From contig JAEZIZ010000001.1 in the NCBI GenBank assembly GCA_023415915.1, positions 1 to 37,657 on the forward strand: a DNA stretch of 37,657 bases, written 5' to 3'. Each line of letters begins with the position of its first letter. Position 1 is the stretch's first letter. Positions 8,344-16,316 of the stretch are shown piece after piece. Both the position numbers and the translations under genes were made by a program. The notes under the pieces are model-generated. The model was not told where the DNA came from, made no database searches, and was given only the letters and a program-made list of their open reading frames with translations. Origin of the DNA: Bacillota bacterium. Lineage in GTDB: Bacteria; Bacillota; Clostridia; Christensenellales; SZUA-584.

Positions 8344-9375
8344 ATGATGAGAGCAGAAAGCATCGGCAGCAGCGCATGCGTTCAGGAGCAAAAAAGAGCT
8401 TACGCTGAAACCGGCAAGTTTGCCGAAATGTATGCGGAAATGAAGCTCGTGAAGCGCGAGGGGAATCAGGTAAAGCTTGGCTCGCCACTGGCGGCAAGTG
8501 ATGCGCCGGATATATGTGCAGCGAAAAACCCATCAACATATGTGCTGGGGGAAAACGGCCTCCCAGTCGGCATGGCCAGGTGGGAGGATATGGGGCATTA
8601 CGTAGCGCCAGTGCAGCCGGAGCTTAGAGAGTTTCCTTTATCTCCTAAAAACCCTGAGAGCATTTATGATCTCCCGGCCTCTGAGTGGCCTGATATGGCA
8701 TGGTCAGCGGGGCATATTTGCTGGGATATTGACACGGAAGGAATGTCACCTGGTGAGATTTATAACGCTGTTAAATCAGTCTTTGAGGAATATCTCGGAA
8801 AAGATTTTCTGGAACCGCACTATACGAAAGAAGCGTACGGTCAGGAGGAATCTTACTGGGGCTGGTCTGCCGCGCAGGTTGTCTGTTCGGAATTTGACAG
8901 CGTACTCGCATATTGCGGAATTGGCTATGATGACCAAGGCGTGGCAATGAGGGAAGCGGCGGGCTACTCCGGTATGTCTAATGATGAAATAAAGGCGGCG
9001 GTTCGTGAGAAATACCCGGAGGTTATGACACTTAGGGAATGTATAGTAATGGGCTGGGAACTGTATGAGATGGGCGTTACCTCAAATAATTATGGCGCCG
9101 GCGCCGAATCATTGGTTGCTAACGCCACGCTTAATGAGGTCAGCAACGGCGTACTTAAAGATACGAGAAAAGAGATGTATAATCTATTGCTTGACTATCC
9201 GGCGGATTTTGACCGAATAGTAAGCAACCATGACCAGAAATGTGCAAGCATGACTGAGTTTTACCAAAATCAAAACAAGATTCCTCCTACGACAAGGGTG
9301 CTAGGGTTATTCAAAGTAAGCGACAGCACACAATATACCGCGAATATGATGCTCAAACTGCAGGCGCTACTATAA
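8344..9375 (+). CDS. conserved-looking protein of unknown function, 343 aa
   Basis: I do not recognise this protein. It has no signal peptide or membrane segment and appears to be a soluble, acidic cytoplasmic protein. The N-terminus is helical and charged (QEQKRAYAETGKFAEMYAEM). A central part is rich in Trp, Asp and Pro (YDLPASEWPDMAW, GHICWDID). Further on come Cys-containing segments and a helical C-terminus. I placed the start at 8344 because AAGGAAG lies just upstream; the second Met at 8347 is equally possible. Isoleucine is mostly ATT here, unlike the ATA-rich neighbours, which may mean transfer. It is divergent from the two-component operon, and a possible peptide gene follows eight bases after its stop. 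Confidence 0.75.
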   Translation: MMRAESIGSSACVQEQKRAYAETGKFAEMYAEMKLVKREGNQVKLGSPLAASDAPDICAAKNPSTYVLGENGLPVGMARWEDMGHYVAPVQPELREFPLSPKNPESIYDLPASEWPDMAWSAGHICWDIDTEGMSPGEIYNAVKSVFEEYLGKDFLEPHYTKEAYGQEESYWGWSAAQVVCSEFDSVLAYCGIGYDDQGVAMREAAGYSGMSNDEIKAAVREKYPEVMTLRECIVMGWELYEMGVTSNNYGAGAESLVANATLNEVSNGVLKDTRKEMYNLLLDYPADFDRIVSNHDQKCASMTEFYQNQNKIPPTTRVLGLFKVSDSTQYTANMMLKLQALL

Positions 9376-9383
9376 GGGGAAGA

Positions 9384-9443
9384 ATGAACATTATAAGCAT
9401 AATCGAAAGATTAGGCATCGAAAGATTAGGCCGTTATTGCTAA
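9384..9443 (+). CDS. possible 19-residue peptide with in-frame repeat
   Basis: ATG at 9384 follows AGGGGA closely and encodes MNIISIIERLGIERLGRYC, starting eight bases after the stop of the 343-residue gene. A 15-base tandem repeat (9402-9416 and 9417-9431) duplicates IERLG without breaking frame. The product would be amphipathic, with a hydrophobic start and a C-terminal Cys. The end of the ORF can fold with GATTAG/CTAATC. It may be a genuine small peptide gene or chance; I cannot tell from one sequence. Confidence 0.35.
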   Translation: MNIISIIERLGIERLGRYC

Positions 9444-9556
9444 TCCTCATAATTAGAACACCTACGCTCCATATGTGATTGTATTGAACGACATTGTGGT
9501 GAATGGCAGAAATATTTAAGAAAGAGCGTGCATCACTTTTGTTAGCATAAGACATC

Positions 9557-9601
9557 AAAAACTCCATGCATCAGGGCTCTGAACCCGCACATGGAGTTTT
9601 T
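9557..9601 (+). terminator. strong rho-independent terminator
   Basis: A perfect 12-bp stem AAAAACTCCATG (9557-9568) and CATGGAGTTTTT (9590-9601). The loop contains a further GGG/CCC pairing. The A-tract and T-tract make it functional in both directions. It closes the 8344-9443 transcription unit. Confidence 0.85.
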
Positions 9602-9602
9602 C

Positions 9603-9806
9603 ATGCCGCTTGGGCCGGGCCAGAGCTACGGGCTCATAGAGGGGGCGACGATCCTTGTGTTATATACTGTCATTTATCTCGTAAAGAAAGCGCGTTTAAA
9701 AGCAAACAATAACGGCTGGCTATTGACGAAACGGCAGGCCGTAAAGGAATATTTTGCGTTATGCTTTAATTATGCCAACCCTTGTGGTATTGTTTTTATA
9801 GCATAA
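9603..9806 (+). CDS. doubtful small membrane ORF
   Basis: An ORF of 67 residues from the ATG at 9603, with one hydrophobic segment (about residues 15-30, ATILVLYTVIYLV) followed by a basic stretch. There is no ribosome binding site: the start sits directly on the T-tract of the preceding terminator. It may be a decayed fragment of a larger membrane protein or simply open reading frame by chance. The 9444-9828 interval otherwise shows only the terminator. Confidence 0.2.
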   Translation: MPLGPGQSYGLIEGATILVLYTVIYLVKKARLKANNNGWLLTKRQAVKEYFALCFNYANPCGIVFIA

Positions 9807-9828
9807 ACGACAAAGGCAGGTACGGCGC

Positions 9829-11028
9829 ATGAAAAAATTCACGAATTTTAAACTTAACATGTACACGGACATATTGTTCGGCAAAGGGACGGCAAGTAAG
9901 GTCGCGCAGAAAGTCAGGCAGCACGGCGGAAGCAAAGTCATGCTAGTGTATGGCGAAGGAAGCATAAAGAAGTCGGGGCTGTTTGATATTGTGACAGGTG
10001 CGCTTAACAGCGAAGGCATACCTTTTGTGGAATTCGGAGGCGTGCGCGCCAACCCGTACCGCAGCGAGGCATACAAAGCGCTGGAGCTCGCGAAGAAGGA
10101 AAACGTGGATTTTTTGCTGGGAGTGGGCGGAGGCAGCGTAATAGATACCGCCAAGGCCATAGCTTTGGGGCTTGATTACGAAGGCGACATATGGGATTTC
10201 TATTCGGGCAGGGTGGTGCCTACGAGCATGAGAAGCGTGGGCGCTGTGAACACGATAGCGGCGGCTGGAAGCGAGACAAGCGGCTCGACTGTGCTTGTGG
10301 ACGACATGGGTGTAAAACTGAAGAAGGCTATAATGTACCCGGACGTGCTGAAGCCTAAATTCGCTATTATGGACCCGGAGCTTACGTATTCGGTACCGGC
10401 TTATCAGACGGCTGCGGGCGCTGTCGATATATTCTCGCACACGTTTGAGAGGTTTTTCGTGGACAGCGCAAGCTTTCTGGGCGATGAGTTTGCGACGGGC
10501 GTGTTGCGCACGGTCGTAAAGTACGCGCCGGTTGCCATCGAAAAGCCTGACGACTACGAAGCGCGAGCCGAACTGATGCTGGCGGCGTCGATGTCGCATA
10601 ACGATATAACCGGCATAGGCAGAAGCGGCCAGACGATGCAGGTGCACGGCATGGAGATGTATTTAAGCGGCCATTACGACAACGCGCACGGCGCGGGGCT
10701 CTCTATGCTTATGCCCGCATGGCTCGATTACGTTGTACAAAACGGCGGAAACGAGAGGCTGGGGCGCATAGCCCAGTTTGCAGTGATGGTATTCGACGTT
10801 CAGCCCGACATGCAGGATACCAAAGGCGTGGCGCTTGAGGGCATAAGAAGGTTCCGCGCGTGGCTAAAAAGCATAGGCATGCCTCTTAGTTTTGCTGACC
10901 TCGGCATACCGGCGGAGGATATACCCGAAATGGTGAAGCTTTGCAGGTGCAACGACGAGGGTATACTCAAAGGCTTTCTGGACCTCGATAAAAAGGCGGT
11001 GGAGGACATATACAGGAGCCTTGCATAA
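9829..11028 (+). CDS. iron-containing alcohol dehydrogenase (butanol dehydrogenase/YqhD type)
   Basis: A 399-residue group III alcohol dehydrogenase, which reduces aldehydes to alcohols with NAD(P)H in fermentative redox balancing. The nucleotide-binding loop GVGGGSVIDTAKAIA lies at about 98-112. The four metal ligands are visible as D200 and H204 (VDIFSHTFE), H273 (QVHGMEM) and H287 (DNAHGAGLS). The length and the N-terminus with FGKGTASKV fit the BdhA/YugJ/YqhD branch. GGCAGG precedes the ATG. The gene is monocistronic and ends in a shared bidirectional terminator. Cofactor preference (NADH or NADPH) and the preferred aldehyde are not readable here. Confidence 0.95.
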   Translation: MKKFTNFKLNMYTDILFGKGTASKVAQKVRQHGGSKVMLVYGEGSIKKSGLFDIVTGALNSEGIPFVEFGGVRANPYRSEAYKALELAKKENVDFLLGVGGGSVIDTAKAIALGLDYEGDIWDFYSGRVVPTSMRSVGAVNTIAAAGSETSGSTVLVDDMGVKLKKAIMYPDVLKPKFAIMDPELTYSVPAYQTAAGAVDIFSHTFERFFVDSASFLGDEFATGVLRTVVKYAPVAIEKPDDYEARAELMLAASMSHNDITGIGRSGQTMQVHGMEMYLSGHYDNAHGAGLSMLMPAWLDYVVQNGGNERLGRIAQFAVMVFDVQPDMQDTKGVALEGIRRFRAWLKSIGMPLSFADLGIPAEDIPEMVKLCRCNDEGILKGFLDLDKKAVEDIYRSLA

Positions 11029-11045
11029 AGTGATATGCAATATTG

Positions 11046-11078
11046 AAAGCCTGTTTTATCGACAGGCTTTTATTTTTT
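11046..11078. terminator. bidirectional terminator
   Basis: A perfect stem AAAGCCTGT / ACAGGCTTT with a seven-base loop, followed by TATTTTTT on the plus strand. It lies between the convergent alcohol dehydrogenase and flavin-reductase-like genes and touches the stop codon of the latter. Confidence 0.85.
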
Positions 11079-11570
11079 CAGCACGCTTAATATCTCGCCT
11101 ATGTAAATCCTGTGCAGGTCGCCGCTCGGATATATGGCGGAAAACACCTCGGGAGCGTCGGCAGATTCTTTGGTTACGTCGGCGTGCAAAAGCTTGCGGC
11201 AGAGGAATATAAGGTTTGCTTCATTAAACGCCGTCGTTCCGCCAAAGAAATACGGCGTGAGGCCTGATTCTTTTGCCTTGTCGCATTTGTTGCCGTGCAG
11301 ATACCCGCATTTGTTGAGCGCGTCGCGGTACGCTTCGTCGTAGAACGATACGGTAAACAAGTTGTTTTCGTCGAAAAACTTGCGCGTAAAGCGGCTCTCG
11401 CGTATATAAACGGTAACGACGTTCTTGTTCCAGAACATGCCAAACCCCGCCCAGCTGGCTGTCATCATGTTGTAGCCGCTCTCGCTGCCGGCGGCAAGCA
11501 GCGCCCATTCGTTGCCAATCTTCGTAAACGGATTCATATTAAGTTCGCTGATATCTATCTCTTTGAACAT
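11070..11570 (-). CDS. flavin reductase-like (FMN-binding split barrel) protein
   Basis: A 166-residue protein of the flavin reductase-like family, which binds FMN in a dimeric split barrel. The diagnostic N-terminal stretch YNMMTASWAGFGMFWNKNVV carries the conserved T-A-S-W segment after an NxMT-type FMN contact. The following RESRFTRKFFDENNLFTVSFY is typical of the family. The C-terminal part (GEILSVLKK) completes the barrel. Two Cys (in KCGYLHGNKCDKAK) occur in a segment that often differs between members. It likely acts as a flavin or flavoprotein oxidoreductase in anaerobes; no partner is encoded next to it. AAAGGAGT precedes the start on the minus strand. Confidence 0.85.
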   Translation of the reverse strand: MFKEIDISELNMNPFTKIGNEWALLAAGSESGYNMMTASWAGFGMFWNKNVVTVYIRESRFTRKFFDENNLFTVSFYDEAYRDALNKCGYLHGNKCDKAKESGLTPYFFGGTTAFNEANLIFLCRKLLHADVTKESADAPEVFSAIYPSGDLHRIYIGEILSVLKK

Positions 11571-11734
11571 GTGTTACTCCTTCGTTTTGGCCTTTTAATT
11601 TGTGAATACAAAGGCCCTTTGTTAAGCGTATCTTACGCGCTTTATTATGCGCCCATATTAGTAAAATAAGCAAGCTTAATGTTACCGTTATAATACCAGA
11701 ATATAAAGATATATGCAATTACGCCGCAGTAGAA

Positions 11735-11748
11735 TGTAATCAATTACA
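11735..11748. promoter_or_regulatory. upstream operator O1 of the isomerase gene
   Basis: TGTAATCAATTACA: perfect TGTAAT/ATTACA arms around a central CA. The identical 14-mer recurs at 11803-11816, exactly 68 bp downstream. The two sites bracket the promoter, suggesting repression with DNA looping. The LacI-family regulator at 13027 is the obvious candidate, although most LacI operators have central CG. Confidence 0.6.
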
Positions 11749-11768
11749 ATCATATTTTATAGAAACTA

Positions 11769-11796
11769 TTGATTAAATTAATTTATATGCTATAAT
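11769..11796 (+). promoter_or_regulatory. promoter of the isomerase gene
   Basis: TTGATT at 11769-11774 and TATAAT at 11791-11796 with a 16-base spacer. Transcription would start close to 11803, inside the downstream operator. Confidence 0.7.
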
Positions 11797-11802
11797 GAGT
11801 AA

Positions 11803-11816
11803 TGTAATCAATTACA
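11803..11816. promoter_or_regulatory. downstream operator O2 at the transcription start
   Basis: A second exact copy of TGTAATCAATTACA, placed at the expected +1, within a slightly longer palindrome AATGTAATCAATTACATT (11801-11818). A bound repressor here would block initiation. Confidence 0.65.
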
Positions 11817-11863
11817 TTGAGCCTAAGCAGCATCAGATTGCTTATAAAAAGGAGATGACAGCC

Positions 11864-12826
11864 ATGTATAAAATCAAACAGAGCCTTGACGCTGTAAACT
11901 ACGGAGCGTATTTTTACGACGGCAGGCCGCTTACAATGGAAGAGATAGTGCAAAGAGCGGCGGACTTCGGCTACGAGGCGGTCGATATCTGGCCGTACAG
12001 GCCGGTGGGGTTCCCGCTGGATTTCAGCAAAGACGCAAGGAAAAGGCTGCTCGATTTCGCAAAGTCCAGGAATATCAAATTCGCGACAATAGACTTAAGC
12101 TCCAACTTCATGCGCACCGACCACGCGCTTGTTCCCAAGCTAGATAAAGAGCTGCTCTACGTAAAGGAATGCTGCGAGTTTGCAAAAGACCTCGAGGTGC
12201 CCGTCATACGCATATTGCCCGCATTTATCGGCTATTTCTATCACGAGTACTGGAATATGGGTTACGGCAATACCGCAATGCATTCAAGAACACTGGAAGT
12301 ATCGCAGCTAAAAGACTATCTGGTCGAATGGGAGGCGGTGCGCAGCGGCATAATCGAGGCGGCAAAGATAGCTTCCGACTACGACGTTCAGCTCGCCGTT
12401 CAGGGGCATCCTCCGATAATCAACTGCGTGCAGGATATGATAGACATGGTGGAAGAGATAAACATGCCCAACGTGAAGATGGGCGTCGATTTGCCGCTTT
12501 TTGACCGGCAGGACGACGAATACGTATACAACATGGTAAAGAAAATCGGCAAGAGGATGATACATTCGCATACGCTGGGCGTTATAAACAAGACCGGCCC
12601 CGGCGGCATGATATACGCATCCGAAGAGGTTGTGCCGGGCGACGGCATAGAGAACTGGCTGCCGTTCTTCAGGGCTTGCCGGGATATCGGCTATGAAGGG
12701 TACTTCGCATACGAGCAGTGCGCTCCGTTCCTTATGCCGGGCCATAAGCTGCCGGGAATAGAGGAGATAGACAGGCGCCAGAAGGTAGGGTTCGAGTTTA
12801 TAAAATCATTTGAACAAAAGCTGTAA
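11864..12826 (+). CDS. sugar phosphate isomerase/epimerase family TIM barrel
   Basis: A 320-residue xylose-isomerase-like TIM barrel, of the family that isomerises or epimerises sugars, keto-sugars and inositol intermediates with a divalent metal. Candidate metal and catalytic residues are Q180/H182 in AVQGHPP, D209 in MGVDLPLF, H234/H236 in MIHSHTLG and E284 in FAYEQCAP. The first position is Gln where many members have Glu. I chose the ATG at 11864 because AAGGAG lies about ten bases upstream; an in-frame ATG at 11795 sits on the -10 box and operator, so it cannot be the start. A LacI-family gene follows 200 bases later. The exact sugar is unknown. Confidence 0.85.
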   Translation: MYKIKQSLDAVNYGAYFYDGRPLTMEEIVQRAADFGYEAVDIWPYRPVGFPLDFSKDARKRLLDFAKSRNIKFATIDLSSNFMRTDHALVPKLDKELLYVKECCEFAKDLEVPVIRILPAFIGYFYHEYWNMGYGNTAMHSRTLEVSQLKDYLVEWEAVRSGIIEAAKIASDYDVQLAVQGHPPIINCVQDMIDMVEEINMPNVKMGVDLPLFDRQDDEYVYNMVKKIGKRMIHSHTLGVINKTGPGGMIYASEEVVPGDGIENWLPFFRACRDIGYEGYFAYEQCAPFLMPGHKLPGIEEIDRRQKVGFEFIKSFEQKL

Positions 12827-12900
12827 TAACAGCGAATGGGGAGGTGACCGCCCTAAAAAGTAACCGCCTTAAAAGGTATATTTTTGAAGCTCTTGTAAGT

Positions 12901-12923
12901 TGCGCGGGGGGAAACCTCGCGCA
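12901..12923 (+). terminator. G+C-rich hairpin, terminator or attenuator
   Basis: TGCGCGGGG pairs fully with CCTCGCGCA (one G-U) around GGAAA, followed by GCTTGCTTTTG. It lies 75 bases after the isomerase stop and before the LacI gene, so it may end or dampen readthrough. The tail is not a clean T run. Confidence 0.45.
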
Positions 12924-13026
12924 GCTTGCTTTTGAAGTGTTTAGGCGGAACGGCGATTATGTGAAACGTAGCGCTAAAACATAATACGCCGTTGAACAAT
13001 AAATAAAAAACGGATATATTCTAAGT

Positions 13027-14010
13027 ATGACGAATATACAGAAAGTTGCGCAGCTCGCGGGCGTTTCGGTAGCGACTGTGTCAAGAGTTATAAATAACAG
13101 CGACAAGGTGTCGCCCGGGACGAGGATGAAGGTGGAGGAAGCGATAAAGTCGCTTAATTACGTGCCAAACATGCTCGCGCGTAATTTCCGCACGGCCGAG
13201 AGCCGGTCGCTGCTTGTAATGGTAACCAGTATCTCCAACCTCTATTACATGGAAACCGTGCACGGCATAAGCGAATACGCGTACGAGAACGGCTACGACA
13301 TACTGCTTATGGAGACGCAGCAGGATACAAGGCGGCAGATAGAGGGCCTTCTCAAGGTAAAAAACCGAATAACCGACGGCGCGATAATAATGGAGACTAC
13401 CGCTAAGGACGATATGCTGCTGTCGCTTGAAAGCGAGCATCCCGTCGTGCAGTGCTCCGTATACAACGCCGGCGCGCCCGTGCCGTTCGTTTCGGTTGAT
13501 AACGTAAAAGGCGGCTATATTGGAGCGCGCTTTCTGATTGAGCGCGGCCATAAGCGCATTTCTTTTGTGGGCACCGAAAGCAAAGGCAAGTACAACGCCG
13601 ACAGGCTGGAAGGCTTCTTAAAGGCCGCAGCCGAAGCCGGGATAGAGCAGGACGGCGCGCTGCTTGCGCGCGCTGACTTAAGCTTTGAAGGAGGCGGACG
13701 CGCGGCACTTGAGCTTATGCGACTTGGGCAAAAGCCTACGGCGATATTCTTCGCTTCTGATATGCAGGCCATAGGCGCGATACGCAGCTTAAAAGAAGCG
13801 GGGTATGATATACCCGGAGATGTGGCGGTGCTCGGCTTTGACAACATAGAGATATGCAGCGTAGTGCAGCCGGGACTTTCCACGGTGGCGCAGCCTATGC
13901 GCGAAATGGGCAGGGAGGCCGCGAGGCTGCTTATTGAGAGGATTAAGACGGGCGGCAATATTAAGAACGTAATTTTCGAGCCGAGCATAGTGGCAAGAGG
14001 CTCGGTTTGA
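13027..14010 (+). CDS. LacI-family transcriptional regulator
   Basis: A 327-residue repressor. The helix-turn-helix (IQKVAQLAGVSVATVSRVIN, residues 3-22) and hinge (LNYVPNMLARNFRT) are classical. Residues 60-327 form the periplasmic-binding-protein-like sugar sensor, with VDNVKGGYIGARFLIERGHKRI and the C-terminal PTAIFFASDMQAIGA and VLGFDNIE segments. It lies between the isomerase and peptidase genes, both of which carry GTAATCA-type operators, so local control is likely. No such operator is visible before its own start. The ribosome binding site is weak (GGAT). The inducer is unknown but probably a sugar or derivative. Confidence 0.94.
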   Translation: MTNIQKVAQLAGVSVATVSRVINNSDKVSPGTRMKVEEAIKSLNYVPNMLARNFRTAESRSLLVMVTSISNLYYMETVHGISEYAYENGYDILLMETQQDTRRQIEGLLKVKNRITDGAIIMETTAKDDMLLSLESEHPVVQCSVYNAGAPVPFVSVDNVKGGYIGARFLIERGHKRISFVGTESKGKYNADRLEGFLKAAAEAGIEQDGALLARADLSFEGGGRAALELMRLGQKPTAIFFASDMQAIGAIRSLKEAGYDIPGDVAVLGFDNIEICSVVQPGLSTVAQPMREMGREAARLLIERIKTGGNIKNVIFEPSIVARGSV

Positions 14011-14121
14011 TAAGCGGGTCCCCTTAAAGCATCAAGATTTATTACCCGTTATGATAATCATATCTAAAAAGGCGCGGATGATTATTTGAAAGTCTGAGCA
14101 CAGTCCGAATGCCAGAATTTA

Positions 14122-14170
14122 TTGTTTGTTCATATTCTTTCTGATACAATTGATGAAGTAATCATTTACG
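14122..14170 (+). promoter_or_regulatory. promoter with related operator for the S9 peptidase
   Basis: TTGTTT (14122-14127) and TACAAT (14145-14150) are 17 bases apart. Directly downstream, AGTAATCATTTACG (14157-14170) matches 11 of 14 positions of the isomerase operators, including the central CA, and covers the expected start. This suggests common regulation. Confidence 0.5.
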
Positions 14171-14186
14171 TTTCAAGGAGGAATAT

Positions 14187-16211
14187 ATGCCAAAGAGACT
14201 TTTGGTTGTTTTTATATGTGCAGTATTAGTTATGTCCGCGCTTACGGGCTGTATACAGCTGCGGCAATATGTCAAGGATTCGCCGGGAGCGAGCGCGTCC
14301 CAATCCGCCCCGGCTACCGAGTCGCCCGGCGATCTGCCCACGCTTCCCAACAGCGGCGCCGATATAATACCGATAGAAATATTTACGACATACATAGAAT
14401 ATACGCCGCCCGACATATCGGACGACGGCAAAACTATACTCTTCCGTCACGTGAAAGGCATGATGGACGAGATAGTGGCTAAAAACCTTTCGACCGGCAA
14501 AGAAACGTCCGTCATGTGGCCGGGCGAGGCGGCGGGCATACCCAGCTTTTGCTGGGCGCCCGACGGTGAAACCGTGCTCTTTTTTGTGGACAACATGGGA
14601 GACGAGAACTACGGGCTTTATACGTCCAACATAAACACGGGGGAAACGAAAACGATACTGCCCGGTGGCGCCAACAACTGCTATTACGTAGCGGAAGACC
14701 CCAACAACGATAAACAGATATACGTGGAAATAATGGATTTTACAAGGTCGCTATTTGATCTTTATCTCATTAATTACGAAACGGGCGAGAAAAAGCTCGT
14801 GATGACAAACCCCGGCGATATTACCGGATATATGTTCGACGACTCAGGTAACCTTAAGCTTATTACCACGACGGACTCAAACGCGGGGCAGCACGTATTT
14901 ATCAATAAGGGTTTCAGCTTCGGTACTACGGAATTCAGAGAAAGCGAATGGCAGGAGATACTCAGCTGGGGCTACGAGGACGCCGATTCGAGCGGCGTGT
15001 GGGCGCTGATGCCGGACGGCAACAGGCTGCTTTACATAGATTCCTCGGGCAGCAATACCACTACGCTGTACGAATATGATATGAGCACCGGCGAGACGAC
15101 CGAAATTTTCAACGACCCCGATTACGACATCGCCGGCACGTGGACGGACCTAGAGCTTGGCAAGGTGACCGCGGTCGCTGTATACGGACAGAAGAACGAG
15201 TGTCATGTGCTCGACCCGTCTTTTCAGGACGACTATGACGTGCTCGTTACGATGGGCGACAATTTTGAGGTAATTGACTCGAGCGAAAACGACGAATACT
15301 GGATAGTGGCATACATAAGCGACGTGCAGGAAACGGATTATTACCTCTACGATATGGCCAACCACGAGCTAAAAGGGCTCTACAACGCGCAGCCCGATTT
15401 GCAGCAGTACGACTTCGCCCCTATGGAGCCGTTCTCGTACACCGCAGACGACGGCCTTAAAATAGAAGGATACGCAACGTTCCCGGCGGGCGTCGAGAAA
15501 AAGGACCTGCCCACCGTGATGCTCGTGCACGGCGGGCCGTGGACGAGAGACAAATGGGAATACAATTCGGAGGTGCAGTTCCTCGCCAACAGGGGATACC
15601 TAGTGCTGCAGGTCAACTACAGGGGATCTTCGGGCTACGGCAAGGCTTTCATGAAAGCGGGAGATATGGAATGGGGCGGACTGATGCACCAGGACATACT
15701 GGACGCGGTGGAATACGCAGTCGCCCAAGGGTGGGCCGACCCTGACAGGGTGGGCGTTTACGGGGCGTCGTATGGCGGCTATGAAGCGCTGATATCAGCT
15801 GCGTTTTCCTCCGACGTGTTCAAGTGCGCCGTAGACGCGTTCGGGCCGTCTAGCCTTTTAACGTTCATAGAGTCGATACCGCCTCAATGGTCGACGGAAC
15901 GCGCCAGCCTGATAAAGTCTATAGGCGACCCCGAAAAGGATGCGGAGTTCATGAAGTCGCGCTCGCCGCTGTATTACGCCGCGGATATGAAGATACCTCT
16001 GCTGATAGCGCAGGGAGATAACGACCCGCGCGTGCCCCAGCAGGAGTCGGACCAGATGGTGCAGGCGCTAAAAGGAGCCGGCATTCCCGTGGACTACATG
16101 CTGTTTGAGAATACCGGCCACGGATTCAATTCGGACGCGGACAGATTGAAATTTTATTCGGAGATGGAACGGTTCTTTGCGGATTACCTGGGCGGGAAAA
16201 CTGAAGGATAA
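14187..16211 (+). CDS. secreted S9-family prolyl oligopeptidase-like serine peptidase (lipoprotein)
   Basis: A 674-residue exported peptidase. Residues 1-22 are a lipoprotein signal with lipobox LTGC (C22), followed by a Ser/Ala/Pro linker. Residues about 70-410 are a beta-propeller-like region, with repeats such as FCWAPDGETVLFF and ALMPDGNRLLYIDS. The C-terminal 250 residues form the alpha/beta hydrolase domain. The catalytic triad is S528 in GASYGGYE, D613 in GDNDPRVP and H645 in TGHGF. Such enzymes cleave short peptides, usually after Pro or another small residue. Anchoring outside the cell suggests peptide scavenging. A strong AAGGAGG site precedes the ATG. The operator-like site upstream ties it to the LacI regulator. 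Confidence 0.93.
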   Translation: MPKRLLVVFICAVLVMSALTGCIQLRQYVKDSPGASASQSAPATESPGDLPTLPNSGADIIPIEIFTTYIEYTPPDISDDGKTILFRHVKGMMDEIVAKNLSTGKETSVMWPGEAAGIPSFCWAPDGETVLFFVDNMGDENYGLYTSNINTGETKTILPGGANNCYYVAEDPNNDKQIYVEIMDFTRSLFDLYLINYETGEKKLVMTNPGDITGYMFDDSGNLKLITTTDSNAGQHVFINKGFSFGTTEFRESEWQEILSWGYEDADSSGVWALMPDGNRLLYIDSSGSNTTTLYEYDMSTGETTEIFNDPDYDIAGTWTDLELGKVTAVAVYGQKNECHVLDPSFQDDYDVLVTMGDNFEVIDSSENDEYWIVAYISDVQETDYYLYDMANHELKGLYNAQPDLQQYDFAPMEPFSYTADDGLKIEGYATFPAGVEKKDLPTVMLVHGGPWTRDKWEYNSEVQFLANRGYLVLQVNYRGSSGYGKAFMKAGDMEWGGLMHQDILDAVEYAVAQGWADPDRVGVYGASYGGYEALISAAFSSDVFKCAVDAFGPSSLLTFIESIPPQWSTERASLIKSIGDPEKDAEFMKSRSPLYYAADMKIPLLIAQGDNDPRVPQQESDQMVQALKGAGIPVDYMLFENTGHGFNSDADRLKFYSEMERFFADYLGGKTEG

Positions 16212-16226
16212 TAAAATTATGGCAGC

Positions 16227-16262
16227 AAAGGATGGCTGGAAAATTTCCGGCCGTCCTTTTTG
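16227..16262 (+). terminator. terminator of the S9 peptidase gene
   Basis: A long stem built from AAAGGATGGCTGGAAA and TTTCCGGCCGTCCTTTT, with two mismatches and a T-run. It lies 16 bases past the peptidase stop. Confidence 0.8.
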
Positions 16263-16316
16263 TTTCCGTATGAATTGCCGCCTTTATAATACTGCAAAGG
16301 GCGTTAAAAGCTGAGG

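Noticed and set aside
12844..12984. 46-codon ORF from GTG between the isomerase and LacI genes
   Set aside because: The GGGGAGG directly abuts the GTG with no spacing, and the region forms a strong hairpin. Non-coding leader or attenuator DNA is more likely.
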